DNA of 9,758 nt from an uncultured Oscillibacter sp. Lineage in GTDB: Bacteria > Bacillota > Clostridia > Oscillospirales > Oscillospiraceae. This document shows positions 6,695-9,758 of the stretch, one piece after another. A program made the position numbers and the translations under genes. How positions within the stretch are numbered: position 1 is the first letter of the stretch; the number at the start of each line of letters is the position of its first letter. Where the stretch lies: the NCBI GenBank assembly GCA_948435975.1, contig CAOJHG010000045.1, forward strand, positions 1 through 9,758, in the 5' to 3' direction. The notes below the pieces were generated by a model that was given only the letters and a program-made list of their open reading frames with translations, was not told the DNA's origin and did no database searches.

Positions 6695-7676
6695 ATGAAA
6701 AAGAAAAACCAGTTGAATCAGAAGATAGAAGCAGTGGGAGCGATTTGTAGACTGCCGGGGCGTGGAGTGCGGGAAAGCAATGTATTTTCGCAACGACAGG
6801 GCTGGCTTTGAGGCTATTTTAACAAGGATACGGCAGATAAGCAAGGAAAACTCATTTGCAGATGTGATTGTGGGGATGGAACCAACAGGCCGCTATTGGA
6901 AAGCGCTGGCGAACTATCTGATGAAGCAGGAAAGCATCCACGTTGTTCTGGTCAACCCGTATCACACAAAAAAGGCAAAGGAGCTGGATGACAACAGCCA
7001 AACGAAGTTAGACAAAAAAGACGCGCTGACGATAGCGAGGCTGGTGAAAGATGGAAGATACTCCGAAGTGTACCTGCCCCATGATGTCTACGCTGATTTG
7101 CGTGTGCTGACAATAGCCCAGAACAGCGTCAACCAAAAAACGCCCTTGAAAATACGATCCTCGCTGTGATGGATGAATATTTTCCTGAGTTTACGAAGGT
7201 ATTCAAACATCCCTTCAAAGAGAAAGCGGCCATGTAGGTACTGAAATCCTGCCCATTCCCCAAGTGCATTCTGTAATTGGGAACAGCGGAAATCCTGGTG
7301 GAGATCAAAAAGGTGGTAAAGAAAAGTGTGGGCATGAAGCGAGTCCAGCTGCTGGTGGACGCCGCCCGAGTTTCTGTGGGCGTGGACTATGGTATAGATT
7401 CGGCCCAATGTAAAATCCGGCTGCTCCTGGAGTCGTTAGAGCTTGCCAACCATTAGTTGACTCAAATCGAAGCGGAAATGGCGGCAGCCTTACAAAAGAC
7501 TGGTATGGCGGAATATTTGTTGAGCATCATGGGCATCTCTGGCGGTGTGCCTGGGGGAATTCGGCGATCCGTTACGCTTTGATCATTCATGGCAGTTGAG
7601 CCGTACGGCCGGATACAACCTGGTGGAGGACAGTTCCAACAAAAATAAAAGTGGGGCCTGTATCTTCAAATGGTAG
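6695..7676 (+). pseudogene. IS110-family transposase, decayed
   Basis: Remnant of a DEDD-type IS110 transposase/recombinase. It starts MKKKNQLNQKIEAVGA at 6695 behind AAGGAG. After that, the region that should carry the first catalytic Asp is missing, and the frame resumes near 6750 with DCRGVECGK. The next part is well preserved: VIVGMEPTGRYW (catalytic Glu), VVLVNPYHTKKAKELDD, and DKKDALTIARLVKDGRYSEV (Asp pair). A frameshift in the A-run at 7135-7140 moves coding to another frame (ALENTILAVMDEYFPEFTKV), which has stops at 7235, 7274 and 7454. A second shift near 7541 leads to LSRTAGYNLVEDSS, the IS110 C-terminal region, which ends at a TAG at 7674. Roughly the last part of the protein is absent. 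It cannot make an active enzyme. The family call is firm; the exact deleted residues are inferred from family memory. Confidence 0.87.
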
Positions 7677-7897
7677 CATAAAGCCGTTTTGCTCCGCTAT
7701 CATATCGCAGGTATAGGCACAGGGTTAGGGAGAATTCCTCCGTTTGCCCTCTGAAGCTGCATACGAGCATAATTCCGCTCTGTGCTTTTATCCATATATG
7801 CTGAATGAAGGAATGGGAGGACTTTGACTCTCTAAGTGCTGATAGGGTCAGCATTTGGATATCCCGCCTGCGATCCTGAGTGGTGTGTAACCCTTTG
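7677..7897. other. gene-free stretch between IS110 remnant and IS5 element
   Basis: No credible gene is seen on either strand. Short open frames exist, but the one on the minus strand lacks a ribosome binding site and runs through the IS5 end, so it is not real. One stem-loop is visible: AAGTGCTGA (7834-7842), loop TAGGG, TCAGCATTT (7848-7856), a 9-bp stem with one G-T pair. The stretch may be the eroded right end of the IS110-like element or older flanking DNA. Confidence 0.45.
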
Positions 7898-7901
7898 CTA
7901 G
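7898..7901. repeat. CTAG target-site duplication, left copy
   Basis: CTAG directly precedes the left inverted repeat and recurs at 8725-8728 directly after the right one. A YTAR-type 4-bp duplication is characteristic of part of the IS5 family. If the duplication is scored as TA only, each terminal repeat gains one G. Confidence 0.7.
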
Positions 7902-7914
7902 ATGGTGTCGTCAA
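7902..7914. repeat. IS5 left inverted repeat
   Basis: ATGGTGTCGTCAA; it differs from the reverse complement of the right end (ACAGTGTCGTCAA) at two positions near the outer tip. Confidence 0.8.
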
Positions 7915-7925
7915 AAAGAATGTAA

Positions 7926-7931
7926 TATAAT
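7926..7931 (+). promoter_or_regulatory. -10 element of the IS5 transposase
   Basis: A perfect TATAAT lies 24 bases inside the left end and about 30 bases before the transposase ATG. No good -35 hexamer is seen 16-18 bases upstream; that position falls in the inverted repeat and the flanking CTAG. Confidence 0.4.
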
Positions 7932-7960
7932 AGACCTCAAAACAGAGGGGGGGTGGGAAA

Positions 7961-8715
7961 ATGGCAGGAGAACAACATCGAGATGACATAAGCGACAGAG
8001 CATGGGAGAAAATCAAGCCATACACCATAGGCGAAAAGGGGATGCGAGGAGGCGATGCCCGAGATACCCGGCAATTTATCAATGGTGTATTCTGGATTCT
8101 GCGGACTGGAGCACCTTGACGGGATTCGCCGGAATCGTATGGAAACTGGAAGAATGTACACCGTCGGTTCTGCCGGTGGCGTGACAAGGGAAGCTGGGAA
8201 AGAATATTAAAAGCTTTGGTGAACGGTACAGACTATGAGTGGCTGATGATCGACGCCAGCCATGTCAAGGTGCATCCTGATGCTGCTGGCGCACAGGGCG
8301 GGAATCAGGCGAGGGGCCGCACAAAAAAAGGGGGCAACTCCAAGATACATCTGGCCGTGGATGCGCATGGTATGCCGGTGCGATTTTTTATCACTTCTGG
8401 CACCACAGCGGATTGTACAATTGCAGCGCAGTTGATTGAAGGTTTCCAAGCGGAATACCTACTGGCTATGATACGGACGCAATTCTTCTTAAGGCTGCCG
8501 GCGAGGGAATGACACCAGTTATTCCGCCAAGAAAAAACAGAAAACACCTACGGGAATACGACAAATATCTTTACAGGCTTCGCCGTCTGGTTGAAAACGC
8601 CTTTTTACTTCTCAAACGATGACGTAGCATTGCACCACGCTACGCAAAAAACGTCGCTTCCTTCGCTGCCGTTGTCCAAATCCGTTGTATTGCTATTTGG
8701 CTCCTTGTTTATTGA
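7961..8715 (+). pseudogene. IS5-family DDE transposase, inactivated
   Basis: It starts at ATG 7961 behind a G-rich ribosome binding site and reads MAGEQHRDDISDRAWEKIKP, then DTRQFINGVFWILRTGAP. It hits TGA at 8117-8119, where the family has Trp (GAP-W-RD). The same frame then continues through GNWKNVHRRFCRWRDKGSWE, MIDASHVKVHP (first Asp) and NSKIHLAVDAHGMPVRFF (second Asp). Near 8463 the frame shifts, so that GYDTDAILLKAAGEGM is in a new frame; this fits a short deletion at a GGCT. RLVENAFLLLKR (catalytic Glu) is followed by a second TGA at 8620-8622, again where Trp is expected, and the frame ends at TGA 8713-8715 inside the right end. The DDE residues all survive but on separated pieces. 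Two nonsense codons and a frameshift make it inactive. Confidence 0.87.
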
Positions 8716-8724
8716 CGACACTGT
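8712..8724. repeat. IS5 right inverted repeat
   Basis: TTGACGACACTGT; it pairs with the left end at 11 of 13 positions and overlaps the final codons of the transposase frame. Confidence 0.8.
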
Positions 8725-8728
8725 CTAG
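8725..8728. repeat. CTAG target-site duplication, right copy
   Basis: Second CTAG, immediately outside the right inverted repeat, matching 7898-7901. Confidence 0.7.
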
Positions 8729-8761
8729 GAAAAGCAGAGGAAGTGTGGTAAAATAGGGAGT

Positions 8762-8956
8762 ATGGAGTATATAGACTTAAGGAAAGTAGGGAGAGAAGGA
8801 CTCAAGGAGATACGCAGACGGTTGTATGGCTCAAGAAATTGGGGAAAAGAAATTGAGGAATCGCTGATTAAATCCCTAAAGTGCATCCCCGTTAAGGACA
8901 AAATGAAAGTGTACCATAGCAGGAGAAAGAGGGTTAGCATTAAGGGAAGTCTTTGA
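8762..8956 (+). pseudogene. fragment of an IS630-like transposase N-terminus
   Basis: A 64-codon frame starts MEYIDLRKVGREGLKEIRRR, which I recognise as the opening of IS630-family transposases (the helix-turn-helix region that binds the element ends). From about 8817 the family-like sequence moves to another frame, TVVWLKKLGK, and returns as GKEIEE at about 8844, so small indels have scrambled the region. After 'GKEIEE' no family match is seen, and the DDE catalytic domain is entirely absent. A full IS630 transposase is about 350 residues. It sits 34 bp after the IS5 element and its last bases overlap the convergent small gene. The family call is from memory of the N-terminal motif and is only moderately sure. 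Confidence 0.5.
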
Positions 8957-9131
8957 ATTTTCCGGCTTCTACATCAATGTGGAGTGTTGGAGCAAAAGCG
9001 CCATTCTCCACGACGGAAATTGCGGCAGTAGTGTCAATGTATTGGCCAGAAACTGTTTCATAGATTTCAATTTGAACCTTATCACTCTTATCGTAGGACA
9101 TTAACAGGTTGATTAAATCGTCGGCTTTCAT
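8940..9131 (-). CDS. small hypothetical protein, 63 residues
   Basis: I do not recognise a named family. The ATG at 9131 is preceded by a perfect AGGAGG (9140-9145) with 8-base spacing; the in-frame GTG at 9134 is less well placed. The protein is acidic and soluble, with no signal peptide or membrane segment. It opens with a helix-like MKADDLINLLMSYDKSDKVQ, then alternating hydrophobic stretches (IEIYETV, AAISVVENG, LHIDVEAGKF) suggesting a small helix-plus-sheet fold. The design 'xxLIxxLxxxDxxxxVxI' recalls small proteins common in phages and integrative elements that carry no assigned function. It appears intact in an area otherwise full of broken genes. It ends 16 bp inside the IS630-like fragment on the opposite strand. 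Confidence 0.6.
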   Translation of the reverse strand: MKADDLINLLMSYDKSDKVQIEIYETVSGQYIDTTAAISVVENGAFAPTLHIDVEAGKFKDFP

Positions 9132-9256
9132 CACATGGACCTCCTATAGGATAAATTTGATTCAGGATGGCGCTCAAAGGAACTATGATGGTTGCTGTCT
9201 CAAATTGCCACTGATTTTACAACGAATATGGGGCATCTTATTTTAGGGGTGCTATT

Positions 9257-9628
9257 ATGTGCAAAGTTACAATATTTTCTGCCGGGATCATGGCCGCCGC
9301 AACCGTTTTGCTGTCAACAGGCGCTGCGACAGGGCAACTGCCGTAGGAACGATCCAATACTGGGGATCAGGTCATTTTGCGGCTTTTGTATCGGCCAACT
9401 GCTGCGGCTAGTGAGGAATACCATGGTGAACACAAGCAATATTGGCAGCAGGAAGTCCTCAATGTCCAAAAAGTCCCAGAATCGCCGTACTATGAGGTTA
9501 TTATACAGGTAGAAACTTTTCATGGCGCTCATAATCCGCCATATGGCCTTGAAACGATGACCTTCTATATTGGCACCCTTGATAACGTTCAGTTGGTCAA
9601 CTTTGACCACCAAGCTGAGGAGGACTAA
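9257..9628 (+). pseudogene. secreted DUF3888-like protein with an in-frame amber codon
   Basis: From ATG 9257 (AGGGG 7 bases upstream) the frame encodes a signal peptide, MCKVTIFSAGIMAAATVLLS followed by TGAATGQLP. It then meets TAG at 9344-9346 (codon 30) and continues open in the same frame to TAA at 9626-9628. The downstream part (LRLLYRP, EEYHG, YWQQEVLNVQKV, YYEVIIQVETFHGAHNPPYG, LETMTFYIGTLD, VNFDHQ) resembles DUF3888, a secreted family of unknown function in Firmicutes. The phrase TFxGAHNPPYGxET is its best marker. The full frame would give 123 residues counting the amber. Apart from the stop it looks undamaged, so inactivation is recent, or the codon is suppressed, or translation restarts at the weak TTG at 9377. 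No regulatory neighbours are seen. Confidence 0.62.
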
Positions 9629-9758
9629 ACAAACTCAATTCATCCTGCTGGGGAGTGGATAAATACCTGTAGTAAGGGCATCGGCAAGCTGTTTCTTGAA
9701 GTGATCAACCGCTGCCTGGAACGGGCTGGGCGGATGATGCGGGGCGGCAGCATCGTAG
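9629..9758 (+). other. open frame running off the window end, unassigned
   Basis: After the TAA at 9626-9628 the same frame stays open to the window edge with protein-like content (SIHPAGEWINTCSKG, then KLFLEVINRCLERAGRMMRG). No ATG, GTG or TTG with a ribosome binding site is seen early in it. It could be the broken start of another gene or chance. No function is proposed. Confidence 0.2.

Larger units (their letters stand above)
7902..8724 (+). mobile_element. IS5-family insertion sequence, complete ends, dead transposase
   Basis: This 823-bp element is bounded by 13-bp inverted repeats, ATGGTGTCGTCAA on the left and TTGACGACACTGT on the right, which match at 11 of 13 positions. CTAG direct repeats flank it. 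Size, ends and a DDE transposase with SHVKVHP and LVENAF motifs fit the IS5 family, probably the IS427 group. Both ends and the target duplication survive, so it inserted intact and decayed in place. It could still be moved by an active related transposase. Confidence 0.85.

Noticed and set aside
7666..8187. Minus-strand frame of 173 codons across the IS5 left end
   Set aside because: It crosses the IS5 inverted repeat and target duplication, so it cannot be an ancestral gene, and it has no family motif.
8323..8329. A7 run as a programmed frameshift site in the IS5 transposase
   Set aside because: Such runs occur in this family, but here the same frame carries matching sequence on both sides of the run, so no shift is needed at this point.
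7961..8715. TGA read as tryptophan (alternative genetic code)
   Set aside because: Other Trp codons in the same frames are TGG, and many genuine genes in the window end in TGA, including dctQ and the AraC regulator.
6516..9758. CRISPR array, toxin-antitoxin pair or defence cluster in the mobile region
   Set aside because: No spaced direct repeats, no cas-like or nuclease-like frames and no two-gene toxin-antitoxin arrangement could be found; only transposase remnants and small unassigned genes.
1..9758. tRNA or rRNA genes
   Set aside because: No TTC-type T-loop with matching acceptor arms and no rRNA-like conserved stretch was noticed on either strand.

Overview
The window looks like a chromosomal segment of a fairly GC-rich Clostridia-type Firmicute, possibly an Oscillospiraceae-like gut anaerobe. 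This rests on purine-rich AGGAGG-type ribosome binding sites, a Gly/Ser-rich lipoprotein linker, a YesN-style AraC regulator, a DUF3888-like protein and the kinds of insertion sequences present. The organism assignment is inference only.

Bases 1-6515 form one functional locus. On the minus strand, read from about 3058 downwards, a metallo-beta-lactamase-fold hydrolase is followed by a complete TRAP transporter set: DctP (lipoprotein solute-binding protein), DctQ (small membrane subunit) and DctM (large membrane subunit, cut by the window edge). A GC-rich hairpin separates dctP from dctQ. Divergently, on the plus strand, a 727-residue membrane-spanning AraC-type regulator is followed 3 bp later by a second TRAP solute-binding-like protein. 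This one is anchored by an N-terminal membrane helix, has no lipobox and no transporter subunits of its own. The 315-bp divergent spacer (2984-3299) holds a good sigma-A-type promoter facing the TRAP operon, a weaker one facing the regulator, and two inverted repeats between them. The simplest reading is a self-contained sense-and-import module. The anchored binding protein would sample an organic acid outside the cell and signal through the AraC protein, which would control the hydrolase and TRAP genes.

Bases 6516-9758 are a mobile-element graveyard. A decayed IS110-family transposase (first catalytic Asp region deleted, two frameshifts, three in-frame stops) starts just after the sensor operon. 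A complete-ended IS5-family element (7902-8724, 13-bp imperfect inverted repeats, CTAG target duplication) carries a dead transposase. A short IS630-like N-terminal transposase fragment follows. Then come an apparently intact 63-residue minus-strand gene of unknown function, a secreted DUF3888-like protein interrupted by one amber codon, and an unassigned open frame running off the end.

The most interesting feature is the paired membrane AraC regulator and membrane-anchored TRAP-type binding protein opposite a TRAP operon. No RNA genes or CRISPR arrays were seen.
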